A stretch of DNA of 64,000 nt from G963663775 sp963664255 (GCA_963664255.1 OY760938.1:992001-1056000); one strand, 5' to 3'; shown: positions 51,922-61,450, numbered from the stretch's first letter. The notes: generated from the sequence alone by a model not told the origin. Program-made: numbers and translations.

Positions 51922-54900
51922 TTAAGCAATTGTGAAGTCGCAAGTTGCAGTGATTGCACCAGTGGTGGAATTAACTGCAGTTACAGTCCATGTGTTAGCT
52001 GTTGCGTCTGTGGTGAAAGTTGCACCAACAGTTGCCAAAGCAGTTGCAAACTCATAGCCGGTAGCCGGAGTCAGAGTTACAGTTGCAGTTACAACGTCGG
52101 TAGCTTCAATAGCACCATACATCGTAGCATTGTTGGTCTTTTCAACGTAGCTCAATGTAGTTGCTGTGATACCAGACGGCAGAGAAGCGAATGCCGGAGT
52201 ACCAGCAGAGATATTCGCAACTGTAGTTACGGTTGTAGAAATACCTGTTGTTGTATTTGCACTTGCTGCCAAGAAGTTACTTGCTGCAACAGAGGTAGCT
52301 GTTACAGTAAAGGTCTTGGTAGTTGTTGTAGTACCTGCTGTCAGCGTTACTGTGTAAGTACCTACCGGCAATGCACCAGCAGCAACAGCAACTGTCGGTG
52401 ATGCTGTACCAGCTGCCAAAGTACCAGCCAGGTTAGCAGGAGTTGCAGTTGTAGATGCTGTTACATCAGCACCAAGGCTGTTCTTAACAGTCGGAGTTAC
52501 AGCTGTACCAACTGCAATGTTAGCAGAAGTTGCGCTGTAGGTGAATGTAGTAGTATCGCCAAATGCTCTTGTAGAAGCAGATGCAGTTGCAGACAATGCT
52601 GCTGCAGTCGGAGATACGTAGTACGGGCTCGGTGCTGCAGAGTAGTCGTTTGCAGTATCAACAATAATCAATTCGACCTTGTCAATGTTACCAACAACCA
52701 ATGCGTTCGGAATCTTGTTGCCATAGCTGTTTGTGCCAGTGTAGTCGTTAGCTGTACGGAGGCTACCGCCTGCAACACCGATGTTAGCCTCGGTATCGTT
52801 GTCGGAGTCAACATACATTACATGGCTGTCGCTCTTGACATCCAGTTCGTATTGAGAAGCGCTTGCACCATATGCAACGTTGGTAGTTACGATGGTATCC
52901 TTTGCGTCGCTTACGCTAGTCAAAGCAGTCATAGTAACCTTTGTAGAATCCAACAGAGTGCAATCCTTGATGAATCCATCAGAATCAACAGAAGAGTAAC
53001 CTACTACCATGCCCTTCGCATACTGGGTGTTGTTGGAAGTACCGGTCTTAGTAACCTGTACGTTTTCAGAACCATTCCAGATGGTGAAGGTAACAGCATT
53101 AGAACCAGAACGAGCGCCCGCAGTTACGATGTAACCATAGTTGTCGTATGTGGTGATGCCAGTGTTGCTCAGGCTATTAACACGAACAGCCATTGCGCCA
53201 ATCTTCTTCAGACCGCTGATTTCTTCCTTGAAAGAAATTACAGACGTACCGCTTGCCAGGTTAGTGGAAGCCATGGTCTTGAATTCCTTACCAGAAATCA
53301 CATCAGAGTCGTTGCTGGTGGTGTTGGATGCTGTAGTAGATACGTTACCTGTGAACAGGATAACATCAGCAGAGTCATCAATGGTGTAGGTAGCGGTGTC
53401 AGTTGTAACACCTGTTACACTTGTGTAGTAACCGCTGTTGAGGTTCATGGTGCCCAAGCCCAAGCTTGTGAAGTCGCCATAATAGTCAGCTGTAGCGTTT
53501 ACTGCGTTGAAAGAATATTCGCCGCTGGTGTTGACGGAGAATTCATATGCAGTACCTGCAGACAGGTTTGCATATGTAACAGTGCCGTCATCATCGTTTA
53601 CGGTAACAACCTTAGTGGTGTCGTCGAACATCTGCAGCTTAACCTGCTTGCCACTAACGGTTTCTTCCTTCTTAACAACAATAGCTACGTCAGACATAGA
53701 ACCAGTTGCGCTGGTAGAAGTCTTCTTCAGCTTGTATACTACGCCGCCAACAACAACCGCCTGAACGGTGCAGGTCGGGATAGCAGTGTTGATGTCAGTG
53801 GTGCCAAAGCCGTTCATTGCTTCGCTGTACCATGTGCCATCAATATAGTACTTGTAGTAAGTAGTACCGCCAGAGCTTGCGAATGTGCCAACTGCATTGG
53901 TATCAGTCTTGGACTGAGACATTGTGCCGCTGGTTACGTCAGCCTTCAACATCTGCTTTGCATCTTCATGACGGTTGTAGCTCAGTACAGCCCAGTCGTC
54001 TGCAACGATGTCAGCATCAACCACGTCGGATGTCGGGTCATAGTTGCCGCTGATGCCAGACATTGTTACCTTGTTAGAACCAACATAGGTTACCTTTGCA
54101 GCAACCTTCTGGGTGATGACTGCCTGGTCAAGCTTGCCGTCGCTGTCGCGGTCAACGAACTTGATTTCGTCAGCAGTGTTGGTAGTGTCTGCAAAACCGT
54201 TTGCATACACAGCAGAGTCTGCGTTTACAGCATTAATTGCACCAGCAACCTGAGTTGTAGAAGACAAAGTGCCTACAGTTGTTGTGCTGCTGTTGTATGG
54301 GGTGAAACGAGCGGTCAACTGGTCTGCGGTTGTAACACCAGCTGCGATCTTTTCAATGGAGTAAGAGGTTCCGCCGAACTTCACCTTTACGCCGTCTTCT
54401 TCCACTGCGGAAGCGTTTACGGTGTAAACGGTGTTGTCATCAGTTGCATAAACGCCCAGAACCTGATTGGTCTTGTCGTCGGTAATCATAACCTTGACAC
54501 GTTCGCCAATCAAATCGGTGAAGTCTTCATCAACACTGCTGAAAGACTGTGTGCCACCTAGAACAATGGTTGTTAAACCAGTACCCTTTGTGGTGTCTGA
54601 TACGTCATCAGAGGTATCATAAGAAACGTTCAAGGTGCCGCCAACAGCCTCTGTCAGAGTACCAACATAGGTGCTCAGGTCCAGATACTTCTGACCCACA
54701 GTTTCCTTTACACCACCAGTGGTTGCAAAGTAGTCAAATGTGCCGGAGTCTGTGGACCACTTCACACGGTAAGCGTCCAGAGTGTTGTAGATAACCTGTG
54801 CTGCGTACTGACGCGGAATTGCAGAAGTAACATCGCAATCTACATCGTCGAGCAGGCCGTTTTCATCGCCCAAAGACAGGGTGTTGGTAGCCCAAGCGGA

Positions 54901-55347
54901 GCCAACCAAACCAGCCTTGTCAGCGGTGTAGCCCATGGTTACCAGCAGCATCTTAGTAGCTTCGGTACCGGTTACAGTTGCATCCGGGTCGAAGGAAGTT
55001 GCAGACTTACCAGCAATGATGCCGTTGGTCTGGCAGTACTTGATGAAGCCAGCAGCCCAGTGGCCCTTGATGTCTGTGAAAGTGGTGGAGATGTTTTCGT
55101 ACGCAGATGCGTCGGTGCTACCTGTACGGGTAACGTAAATCATCTTCGCCATTTCTGCACGAGTTACGGTTGCAGCCGGCTTGTAGGAACCATCTTCGTA
55201 ACCGTTGATGACGCCCAGTTGTGACAGCATACCAACTGCTTCTGATGCGCTGATGTCAGCAGAGTCAGTGAATGCCGCGCCAGCCATGACAGACAGTGCA
55301 GAAGAGCACGCCAGGACCAGCGAGAGAACCTTTTTAAGATTCTTCAT
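51922..55347 (-). CDS. Large SLH-domain protein, probable main S-layer protein
   Basis: 1141 residues, rich in Thr, Ala, Val, Ser and Asp and poor in Cys, as is usual for S-layer subunits. Signal peptide (cleavage after MAGAA region), three SLH modules at about 26-205 (INGYEDGSYKPAATVTRAE, FDPDATVTGTEATKMLL, IPRQYAAQVIYNTL), a conserved following domain (VGQKYLDLSTYVGTL, LIGERVKVM, NQVLGVYATD), and Ig-like repeats at the C-terminus. Codon choice (GTT, GCT, GCA, ACT in place of GCC/GCG/ACC) differs clearly from neighbours, as in highly expressed genes. AAAGGAGG supports ATG 55347 over a frame start further upstream. Confidence 0.92.
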   Translation of the reverse strand: MKNLKKVLSLVLACSSALSVMAGAAFTDSADISASEAVGMLSQLGVINGYEDGSYKPAATVTRAEMAKMIYVTRTGSTDASAYENISTTFTDIKGHWAAGFIKYCQTNGIIAGKSATSFDPDATVTGTEATKMLLVTMGYTADKAGLVGSAWATNTLSLGDENGLLDDVDCDVTSAIPRQYAAQVIYNTLDAYRVKWSTDSGTFDYFATTGGVKETVGQKYLDLSTYVGTLTEAVGGTLNVSYDTSDDVSDTTKGTGLTTIVLGGTQSFSSVDEDFTDLIGERVKVMITDDKTNQVLGVYATDDNTVYTVNASAVEEDGVKVKFGGTSYSIEKIAAGVTTADQLTARFTPYNSSTTTVGTLSSTTQVAGAINAVNADSAVYANGFADTTNTADEIKFVDRDSDGKLDQAVITQKVAAKVTYVGSNKVTMSGISGNYDPTSDVVDADIVADDWAVLSYNRHEDAKQMLKADVTSGTMSQSKTDTNAVGTFASSGGTTYYKYYIDGTWYSEAMNGFGTTDINTAIPTCTVQAVVVGGVVYKLKKTSTSATGSMSDVAIVVKKEETVSGKQVKLQMFDDTTKVVTVNDDDGTVTYANLSAGTAYEFSVNTSGEYSFNAVNATADYYGDFTSLGLGTMNLNSGYYTSVTGVTTDTATYTIDDSADVILFTGNVSTTASNTTSNDSDVISGKEFKTMASTNLASGTSVISFKEEISGLKKIGAMAVRVNSLSNTGITTYDNYGYIVTAGARSGSNAVTFTIWNGSENVQVTKTGTSNNTQYAKGMVVGYSSVDSDGFIKDCTLLDSTKVTMTALTSVSDAKDTIVTTNVAYGASASQYELDVKSDSHVMYVDSDNDTEANIGVAGGSLRTANDYTGTNSYGNKIPNALVVGNIDKVELIIVDTANDYSAAPSPYYVSPTAAALSATASASTRAFGDTTTFTYSATSANIAVGTAVTPTVKNSLGADVTASTTATPANLAGTLAAGTASPTVAVAAGALPVGTYTVTLTAGTTTTTKTFTVTATSVAASNFLAASANTTTGISTTVTTVANISAGTPAFASLPSGITATTLSYVEKTNNATMYGAIEATDVVTATVTLTPATGYEFATALATVGATFTTDATANTWTVTAVNSTTGAITATCDFTIA

Positions 55348-55396
55348 TGGATTTTTGCCTCCTTTTAATTTCGGGAAATTTCCCTTTATGCGCTCT

Positions 55397-55425
55397 ATCT
55401 TAACCGATTTTTCCAGCACCGTCAA
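55397..55425 (-). promoter_or_regulatory. Promoter of the large S-layer gene
   Basis: On the minus strand TTGACG (55425-55420) and TAAGAT (55402-55397) with a 17-base spacer. The start would lie near 55390, with a 43-base leader. Confidence 0.8.
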
Positions 55426-55439
55426 GGGGTTTGCCGCCT

Positions 55440-55459
55440 GTGTAACATAGGTGTAACAT
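55440..55459. promoter_or_regulatory. Two GTGTAACAT direct repeats upstream of the S-layer promoter
   Basis: GTGTAACAT at 55440-55448 and 55451-55459, repeated at 11 bp, one helical turn, and 14 bases beyond the -35. A possible activator site; sequence differs from the dyads of the neighbouring SLH operon. Confidence 0.55.
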
Positions 55460-55505
55460 AAACACAAACCCTACACCATTTGTACATAAACCTGCGAAAA
55501 TGCAC

Positions 55506-55542
55506 AAATCCCTGCTGATTTTCAGGGAATCAGCAGGGGTTT
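55506..55542 (-). terminator. Terminator-like hairpin of the WG-repeat gene
   Basis: Perfect 15-bp arms AAATCCCTGCTGATT and complement with a 7-base loop, 10 bases after the stop of the leftward gene. The T-run on the minus strand is short. Confidence 0.75.
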
Positions 55543-55551
55543 GGCAGGATT

Positions 55552-57813
55552 TTAAGCGGAAATCATCTGACGTAAAATCACTGCAAACTGTGCACGGGTT
55601 AGGGTGTCCTTAGGGTGCAGTGCCCCGTTTGTGCCTTGTATGACACCTGCCTGCACGCAGTACGCCGCCGCTTCCCGATAGTCGGCAGTCAGCTGGTTTT
55701 GGTCCGAGAACCCTTGCAAAGCCGTCTGTATCTGCATATCGTCCAGCGGTTCCCCGCCGTCTTTGCGCAAGACATTCGCCATCAAAAGCATCGTCTGCTC
55801 ACGGGTCAGCGGTGTCAGCGGATTTAGGGTTTCCAATCCATCCAGCAGACCCTCTTCATAAGCACCGCCGTAACTGCCTGCATACCATGCCACAGGGTCG
55901 ATGCCGTCCATGCGTCCGTCCGGCAGGGACAGCGCGCGGCTGAGCGATGCCACCGCCTGACAGGCGGAAATGCTCGCAGCGGGGTAAAACTTGCCCTGAT
56001 AGCCGTTCATCCACCCCTGCTCACTGACCGCCGCAATGGCATCATACCCCCAAAAATTGGTCGGTACATCCGAAAACGCAGCCTGTGCTTTTGGGGTTGA
56101 CACAGTCATTATCGCCTGATAGCACGCGCCGTCCGTCTGCAAAACATCGCGCAGTTCACTGTAATACACCATATAGGTATCCGTATATGCCGCCGTTTCT
56201 GCGGTTTGCGCATATGCCACGTGATAAACAATGCCGTTTGGCTTGGCAAGCGGTGCACTATAGGTATAGAATGGATTTTCCTGTGGCAAAACCTGCTGCA
56301 GCACCTGTGCGGCATCGCTCGTCAACAAGTCTTCTGTTACAGAATAGGTCGCACCCGTGCGTAAATCCACCATTATGTTGTCATTCCATGGCATCGCACC
56401 CTCGCCCAAGCCAGAAATGGCATCCGCATTGACCACCAGAACCTGTCCGCAGAACGAAACGCCGTAATCCCCCACGAGCGACAGCCGCTGTGCCGCGGCA
56501 GAAGGACCATTTAGGAAGAAGCCCTCAATCGTATCATTGATGGTTTGCTGCACGGCTTCATCTGCCATGCCCGACACCACCGGATACTGCAAATCCCAGC
56601 CGTATTCCGTGCCGTCTTGCGCTGTTCCCAGATATTTTTCATAGCGATTGGTCGAAATGGTCATGCCGCTGTCCAAGGCATAGCTACGCTTTGGCGTGTA
56701 CAGCACTTTGCCGTCTGCGATGCGAATATATTGCGTTTCGCCCGCTGTCTTCACCTTTGCCACGCCATCCCCAACGATTTCCGCCGTTTCGGCCGCCTCT
56801 ATCGCCCCACGATAGGCACCGCTGTCACTGAAAAAGACAATGCCGCCCTCCGCCGTGCCATGCCAGGACAAGCCGAACCGAAACGGTGCAAAGCCGCCTG
56901 TGTACCCATCCATCGCATAGATGCGTGCGCCGCTGCTGTCGATTGCCATGCTGGCACCCGCCGCATCCCGAATGGCATATGCCCCTTCGCCCATGGCATC
57001 CAAATAATAATATTGCGGCGCAAGGGCTTCCTTGCCAGAAGCATTCAGCAGCCCGAGCAGCTCCCCTTGCTGCACAACCGCCACACCGTTTTCAAAATCG
57101 CCGATGCTGTCATACGCTGCTTGTGTCAAATGCCGCCGATGGGAGAGGGAATACAGCGCCATTTTACCATTTTCCTGCAAAATCGCCAAATCACCCTCCT
57201 GCACCGCAAAGCTTGCGGGCGAAGCCGGCAGTTTTGTAAACGCCGCTCCTGTGCTGATAAAGCCATAGCTGCCGTCGGTTTTTTGTACCAGTGCGCAGCC
57301 GCCGGAAAAATCGCCTGCCTGCTGATATATTGCCGGAATCACAAATTCGCCTGTGGCATCCACATAGCCCCACTTGCCGTTTTTCTGGGCACGCAGCAGT
57401 CCCTCCGCCGAAAAGAAGCCTGCCGCACCGACATAGCTGCCGATTTCCGTGCCGTCCAGCGCAAAATAGACGCTGTGGTCTGCATAGCGGAACGCTGCCG
57501 TGTCTGCTGAAAAGTCCACGGAAAGCGGGGTTTCCCGTGCGCCCACCACCACCTTGCCATCGGTGCCAATCAGTCCGGTTTTGCCCTGCACATCCTGCAC
57601 CACCGCTAAACCGCAGTTCTCAAACACCTGTGCGGCGGCATAAAATGTGCCCACCTGCAGTGTGCCACTCGTGTCCATATAGCCCCAACGGGTTTGGCCG
57701 TCCAGCTGTGTCACAGACATCGGAAACAGGTCTGCGGCGGCCGCAGACACGCCCAGCATAAACAGTGCGCAAACCATACAGAAAATCTTTTTCAACTTCC
57801 ATCCCATTCCCAT
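55552..57813 (-). CDS. WG-repeat and SLH-domain surface protein
   Basis: 753 residues. Signal peptide (KKIFCMVCALFMLGVSAAAA), then WG repeats over about 35-370 (RWGYMDTSGTLQVG, KWGYVDATGEFVIPAIY, YGFISTG), a DUF3298/RsiV-like domain around 385-560 (YPVVSGMADEAVQQTINDTI, MPWNDNIMVDLRTG), and SLH modules from about 590 (YDAIAAVSEQGWMNGYQGKFYPAASISACQ, LTPLTREQTMLLMANVL, LHPKDTLTRAQFAVIL). Unlike its neighbours, SLH is at the C-terminus. WG repeats likely mediate protein contacts. No good RBS is seen for ATG 57813 or ATG 57807. Confidence 0.85.
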   Translation of the reverse strand: MGMGWKLKKIFCMVCALFMLGVSAAAADLFPMSVTQLDGQTRWGYMDTSGTLQVGTFYAAAQVFENCGLAVVQDVQGKTGLIGTDGKVVVGARETPLSVDFSADTAAFRYADHSVYFALDGTEIGSYVGAAGFFSAEGLLRAQKNGKWGYVDATGEFVIPAIYQQAGDFSGGCALVQKTDGSYGFISTGAAFTKLPASPASFAVQEGDLAILQENGKMALYSLSHRRHLTQAAYDSIGDFENGVAVVQQGELLGLLNASGKEALAPQYYYLDAMGEGAYAIRDAAGASMAIDSSGARIYAMDGYTGGFAPFRFGLSWHGTAEGGIVFFSDSGAYRGAIEAAETAEIVGDGVAKVKTAGETQYIRIADGKVLYTPKRSYALDSGMTISTNRYEKYLGTAQDGTEYGWDLQYPVVSGMADEAVQQTINDTIEGFFLNGPSAAAQRLSLVGDYGVSFCGQVLVVNADAISGLGEGAMPWNDNIMVDLRTGATYSVTEDLLTSDAAQVLQQVLPQENPFYTYSAPLAKPNGIVYHVAYAQTAETAAYTDTYMVYYSELRDVLQTDGACYQAIMTVSTPKAQAAFSDVPTNFWGYDAIAAVSEQGWMNGYQGKFYPAASISACQAVASLSRALSLPDGRMDGIDPVAWYAGSYGGAYEEGLLDGLETLNPLTPLTREQTMLLMANVLRKDGGEPLDDMQIQTALQGFSDQNQLTADYREAAAYCVQAGVIQGTNGALHPKDTLTRAQFAVILRQMISA

Positions 57814-57844
57814 CTTTTAAAATCGCAGTTTCATTATTGCACCC

Positions 57845-57874
57845 AGTATACGCTATTTTTCCCTGCGCTTGCAA
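57845..57874 (-). promoter_or_regulatory. Promoter of the WG-repeat/SLH gene
   Basis: On the minus strand TTGCAA (57874-57869) and TATACT (57850-57845), spacer 18. Confidence 0.7.
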
Positions 57875-57993
57875 GGGTTTCCGCCCACTTGAAACACAAC
57901 TGCAATCTTGCTTCCACAATCTGCATCTTCTTTCTCAAAAGGTTTCCAAACACTCCTTTTTTCTCCAGTTTTCCGCATCACCCCGCAAAAAAA

Positions 57994-58028
57994 AATCGAA
58001 AGCACCGTGCCGTACGATGCTTTCGATT
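57994..58028 (-). terminator. Terminator of the second yjbQ-like gene
   Basis: AATCGAAAGCA and TGCTTTCGATT arms; on the minus strand followed by a run of nine T. Confidence 0.9.
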
Positions 58029-58063
58029 GAAATCGCTTATTATATGTAGCGTTACGGGGAGCC

Positions 58064-58516
58064 TTATTCCCCCATCACCTGAAACACCACCTGACGGGTG
58101 CGGTCACGGGTGTCACATTCCACCAAGGTCAGATTCTGCCAAGGGCCGATGCACAATTTGCCGTCTGTGAACGGAATGGTAATAAACGGAGAAAGCAATG
58201 CAGCCTTGATATGTGAAGAGCCGTTATCATCGTTCCACGTATCATGATGGCGATAATGAATCACCCGACCGGTTTCATCGGTATAAGGAGAAAACACATC
58301 CATCGCCGCCTTGAGGTCATGATATACCATACCCGGTTCAAATTCTAACGTCGTCAGTCCTGCGACACCACCGGTGGTGAAGCCGGTTACAATGCCTGCC
58401 CGAATGGAGTGCTCCTGACACGCCGCTTGCAAAGCACGCTGAAAATCCTCCGTGATGTCAATCATGCCCATATGCGCCTTGGTGTGGTAGGTCTTGGTTT
58501 CCGTATAGACTGCCAT
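58064..58516 (-). CDS. YjbQ/UPF0047 family protein (second copy)
   Basis: 150 residues. The C-terminal GPWQNLTLVECDTRDRTRQVVFQV and the VTGFTTGGVAGLTTLEFEPG block are clear YjbQ features, but similarity to the copy at 286-714 is limited, so it belongs to another subgroup. In place of the usual CPHTTAG it has a TGFTTGG. GAAGGAGA supports ATG 58516 over the ATG at 58525, which overlaps the RBS. It follows modC after a 175-base gap and is the last gene before a strong terminator. Function unknown. Confidence 0.82.
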   Translation of the reverse strand: MAVYTETKTYHTKAHMGMIDITEDFQRALQAACQEHSIRAGIVTGFTTGGVAGLTTLEFEPGMVYHDLKAAMDVFSPYTDETGRVIHYRHHDTWNDDNGSSHIKAALLSPFITIPFTDGKLCIGPWQNLTLVECDTRDRTRQVVFQVMGE

Positions 58517-58690
58517 GTTTTGCATTCTCCTTCTCTGCTTGTTTGTTTAATTTGTCGGAAATGGTTTCTTAAACGATAGCATGGACAACCCTGCTTGTCA
58601 ATATGCCGAACAAGGTTGTTTTCAGATTCTATACTTTCTCGCGACAGTTCTCTGCAAAACTCTCAAAAACAACTGCTTTTTCATGATGGC

Positions 58691-59740
58691 TCAGCATAGC
58701 AGCACCACCTGCTGCGGCGCAATCCGCAGCCGCAGCTGCTCTCCCACCGCAAGCTTTGGGGCACGTGGCTTGTCGATTTCCCAGCGCAGCAGTCCCGATG
58801 CCCCCTGCGGACGCACCATCAAAATCTCAGAAAACGGGCTTTCGATGCGCTCCTCTAGCACACAGGCAAAGGTGTTTTCCCCCGCCTGCGTTGTGAAGTC
58901 GAACGCATGCGAACGAATGCCGACCGCTTGCGCCGCCGCACTGTCTGCCCCTTCGGCACGCAGGGTCAAGTTCCATGCCGGAAGATACACCATGCCGTCC
59001 GCTTCCCATCTGCCGATTTTCTCGATGTTCTTGCAGCCGGTCAGCATAGCGGCGGCAAGCGTCCTCGGTGTGTCGAACACCTCATTTCGTGTTGCCGCCT
59101 GTTCCACCCGCCCCGCTTCAATGATGGCGATGTGGTCGCACAATCGATAGACCTCCTCTCGGTCATGGGATACAAACAGCGTTGTGCCGTCAAATTCTTC
59201 TGTCACCTGCGCAATGGTGCGCTCCAGCTGCCAACGCAGATAGCTGTCCAGTGCGGAAAACGGTTCATCCAGCATCAAAATCCGTGGATTCGAGATGAGC
59301 ATACGCAGCAATGCCACCCGCTGCTGCTGTCCGCCGGAAAGCTGACTGGGCAAACGCTCCTCCAACCCTTCCAAAGCAAACTGTCCCATGCCGATTTGTA
59401 TGCGCCGCTCTGCCTCCGTGCGGTTTTCATGCCGTCTGGCACCTGCCAGCAGATTTTGCCGCACCGTCATATTGGGGAACAAGGCATAATTCTGAAACAA
59501 ATAGCCGACATGCCGTTTTTGCGGCGGCAAATTGATGCGTTTTTGGGAATCAAACAGCGTTTCGCCGTTCAAGATAATTTGTCCTGCATCTGGTGTGACG
59601 ATGCCCGCGATGCACTTGAGCGTCATTGACTTGCCGCTACCCGAACCACCCAGCAAACCCGTCACGCCGCCATTGGTTTCCAGCTGTATGTGCATCTGAA
59701 ATTCCCCAAAATCCTTGGTCACATCCATAGAAAGCGACAT
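58691..59740 (-). CDS. modC: Molybdate ABC transporter ATP-binding protein ModC
   Basis: 349 residues. Walker A GGSGSGKS, signature LSGGQQQR, Walker B LMLDEPFSALD and switch His in FVSHDREE. A C-terminal regulatory TOBE/MOP-like region follows (RPQGASGLLRWEIDKP, LRLRIAPQQVVLL). ATG 59740 follows GGGAGGTG. It energises ModB for molybdate import, needed for the nitrogenase cofactor. 25 bases after modB. Confidence 0.92.
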   Translation of the reverse strand: MSLSMDVTKDFGEFQMHIQLETNGGVTGLLGGSGSGKSMTLKCIAGIVTPDAGQIILNGETLFDSQKRINLPPQKRHVGYLFQNYALFPNMTVRQNLLAGARRHENRTEAERRIQIGMGQFALEGLEERLPSQLSGGQQQRVALLRMLISNPRILMLDEPFSALDSYLRWQLERTIAQVTEEFDGTTLFVSHDREEVYRLCDHIAIIEAGRVEQAATRNEVFDTPRTLAAAMLTGCKNIEKIGRWEADGMVYLPAWNLTLRAEGADSAAAQAVGIRSHAFDFTTQAGENTFACVLEERIESPFSEILMVRPQGASGLLRWEIDKPRAPKLAVGEQLRLRIAPQQVVLLC

Positions 59741-59765
59741 CTGCCTGCACCTCCCTTCGTTTGGC

Positions 59766-60434
59766 TCACTGTTTGGCTGCGTGCGCCTTTTTCTCCATAT
59801 TATTGATGAATGCAAGCATGATAAACGACAGCAGTAGGTTGACCCCCACCCACTGGTAGGCAAGCGTTTCATTGCCCTCGCGCCACAACTGATAGACCGT
59901 AGTGGAGATGGTTGCCGTGCGCCCCGGTGTGTAGCCGGACACCATACTGGTGGCGCCATATTCCCCCAATCCCCGTGCAAACGCCAAAATCATGCCTGCC
60001 ATCAGCCCCTGCTTACAGTTTGGCAGAATCACCCGCCAAAAAATATAGACATTGGACAGCCCTAATGTTTTTGCCGCAAAAATCAGCGAGGGGTCGAGTG
60101 CCTCAAATGCCCCGCGCACCGTGCGATACATCAGCGGAAAGGTCATCACTGTGGTTGCCGCAATCGCCGCATACCAAGTCATGAGGATTTTTTGCCCGCT
60201 GTAAGCATACAGCATGGCACCGAATGCACTGTTGGGGCTGAAGCACTGGAGCAGAAAAAATCCGATAACGGTTGGCGGCAGGACAAGCGGCATGGTCAGC
60301 ACACAGTCTAAAATGCCCTTTGCCATCCGCGGCAGCCTTACAATATAATACGCCGCAAAAATACCGCTGAAAAATGTCAGTATGGTGGAAAAAAATGCAA
60401 TGCGCAGCGAATTGAGCAACGGAAACCAATCCAT
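59766..60434 (-). CDS. modB: Molybdate ABC transporter permease ModB
   Basis: 222 residues, five to six membrane helices; PLVLPPTVIGFFLL near the start and the EAA-loop ARGLGEYGATSMVSG near residue 152 match ModB. Partner of ModC. GGGAGGAGG precedes the ATG. Confidence 0.93.
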   Translation of the reverse strand: MDWFPLLNSLRIAFFSTILTFFSGIFAAYYIVRLPRMAKGILDCVLTMPLVLPPTVIGFFLLQCFSPNSAFGAMLYAYSGQKILMTWYAAIAATTVMTFPLMYRTVRGAFEALDPSLIFAAKTLGLSNVYIFWRVILPNCKQGLMAGMILAFARGLGEYGATSMVSGYTPGRTATISTTVYQLWREGNETLAYQWVGVNLLLSFIMLAFINNMEKKAHAAKQ

Positions 60435-60460
60435 GTTCGTTCCTCCTCCCTAAAATACAC

Positions 60461-60495
60461 AAAGGCAGCACGTTAACCACTCCCGTGCCGCCTTT
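60461..60495. repeat. Hairpin between modA and modB
   Basis: AGGCAGCACG pairs with CGTGCCGCCT (one mismatch), 11-base loop, only three T after it on the minus strand. It could reduce read-through or protect the modA message, giving more binding protein than permease. Confidence 0.6.
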
Positions 60496-60510
60496 ATACG
60501 CTGTTATCGG

Positions 60511-61374
60511 CTATAAAACAGTGAATCCAACCGCTGTAAAGACATCCTTGCAGGCATCTGACTGCAAATACTCCAAAAACGCCTTTGCTTCGTCTGGATG
60601 TGCCGCATTCTTGAGAACCGCCGCTGGATAGACAATCGGCTTATGGCTGTCCTCCGATGCGGTTGCCGCCACCGTCACATCCTCATTCACCGCCGCATCC
60701 GTTGCATAGACCACGCCGCAGTCTGCCGCCGCCTGTGCCACCTGTGTCAGCACTTCTTTTACATTGGTGGCATAGGTGATTTTTTGATCAGCCTGCAATG
60801 CATCCCACAGGTTTAGGCTAGTGAACACCTGCTCGGCGTATTGTCCTGCGGGTACATCGGCATTGCCCAGTGCAATCAAGGACACCTTGTCTGTGCCTAC
60901 ATCTTCAAACGAGGTAATGCCCTTGTCGGAATCCTTCGGCACAATCAGCACCACACTGTTGCCCAACAAATCCACGCGGGTGTTGCTCTGAATAAAATCC
61001 AGCTTGTCGGTGTTGGCTTCCGCTGTGACATCAATGGCGTCCATTTGCTTTTGCCCTGCGGACAGGAACAAATCACAGTCTGAACCTGATTGGATTTGGG
61101 TGGACAGCGTGCCAGAGGAATCAAAGTTATACACAATTTCCACATCTGGTGCCACTTCCTTATATTGCTCAGCAATGTCCTGCAGGGTTTCGGTCAGAGA
61201 AGCCGCCGCAAACACCGTCAGCGTGACGGATTCTGTGCTTTCTGCCGCTGCAGTTTGTGCTGAGGTGTCTTCTGCAGGTGCAGTGGTGTCTGTGCTGCTG
61301 CCGCAGCCTGCCAGCACTCCCAAGGTGAGCAATGCGCTGCACGCCCATGCAGCCAAACGCTTTGTCTTTGTCAT
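60511..61374 (-). CDS. modA: Molybdate-binding lipoprotein ModA
   Basis: 287 residues. Lipobox LGVLAGC (Cys near 21), a Thr/Ala/Ser linker, then the ModA fold: LTVFAAASLTETLQDIAEQY, YNFDSSGTLSTQIQSGSDCDLFLSAGQKQMD and ADCGVVYATDA. It captures molybdate or tungstate outside the cell. GGAGG supports ATG 61374. First gene of modABC. Confidence 0.93.
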   Translation of the reverse strand: MTKTKRLAAWACSALLTLGVLAGCGSSTDTTAPAEDTSAQTAAAESTESVTLTVFAAASLTETLQDIAEQYKEVAPDVEIVYNFDSSGTLSTQIQSGSDCDLFLSAGQKQMDAIDVTAEANTDKLDFIQSNTRVDLLGNSVVLIVPKDSDKGITSFEDVGTDKVSLIALGNADVPAGQYAEQVFTSLNLWDALQADQKITYATNVKEVLTQVAQAAADCGVVYATDAAVNEDVTVAATASEDSHKPIVYPAAVLKNAAHPDEAKAFLEYLQSDACKDVFTAVGFTVL

Positions 61375-61450
61375 AACAATCCAACCTCCGTCTTTCTCTT
61401 CCATTTCTGTTTCCCCTGCTGATTTGCCACAATTTTAGAGAACTGCACAA

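Noticed and set aside
52822..54561. Long open frame of 579 codons on the plus strand opposite the S-layer gene
   Set aside because: It has no RBS, no recognisable protein features and mirrors the skewed codon use of the strongly supported SLH gene.
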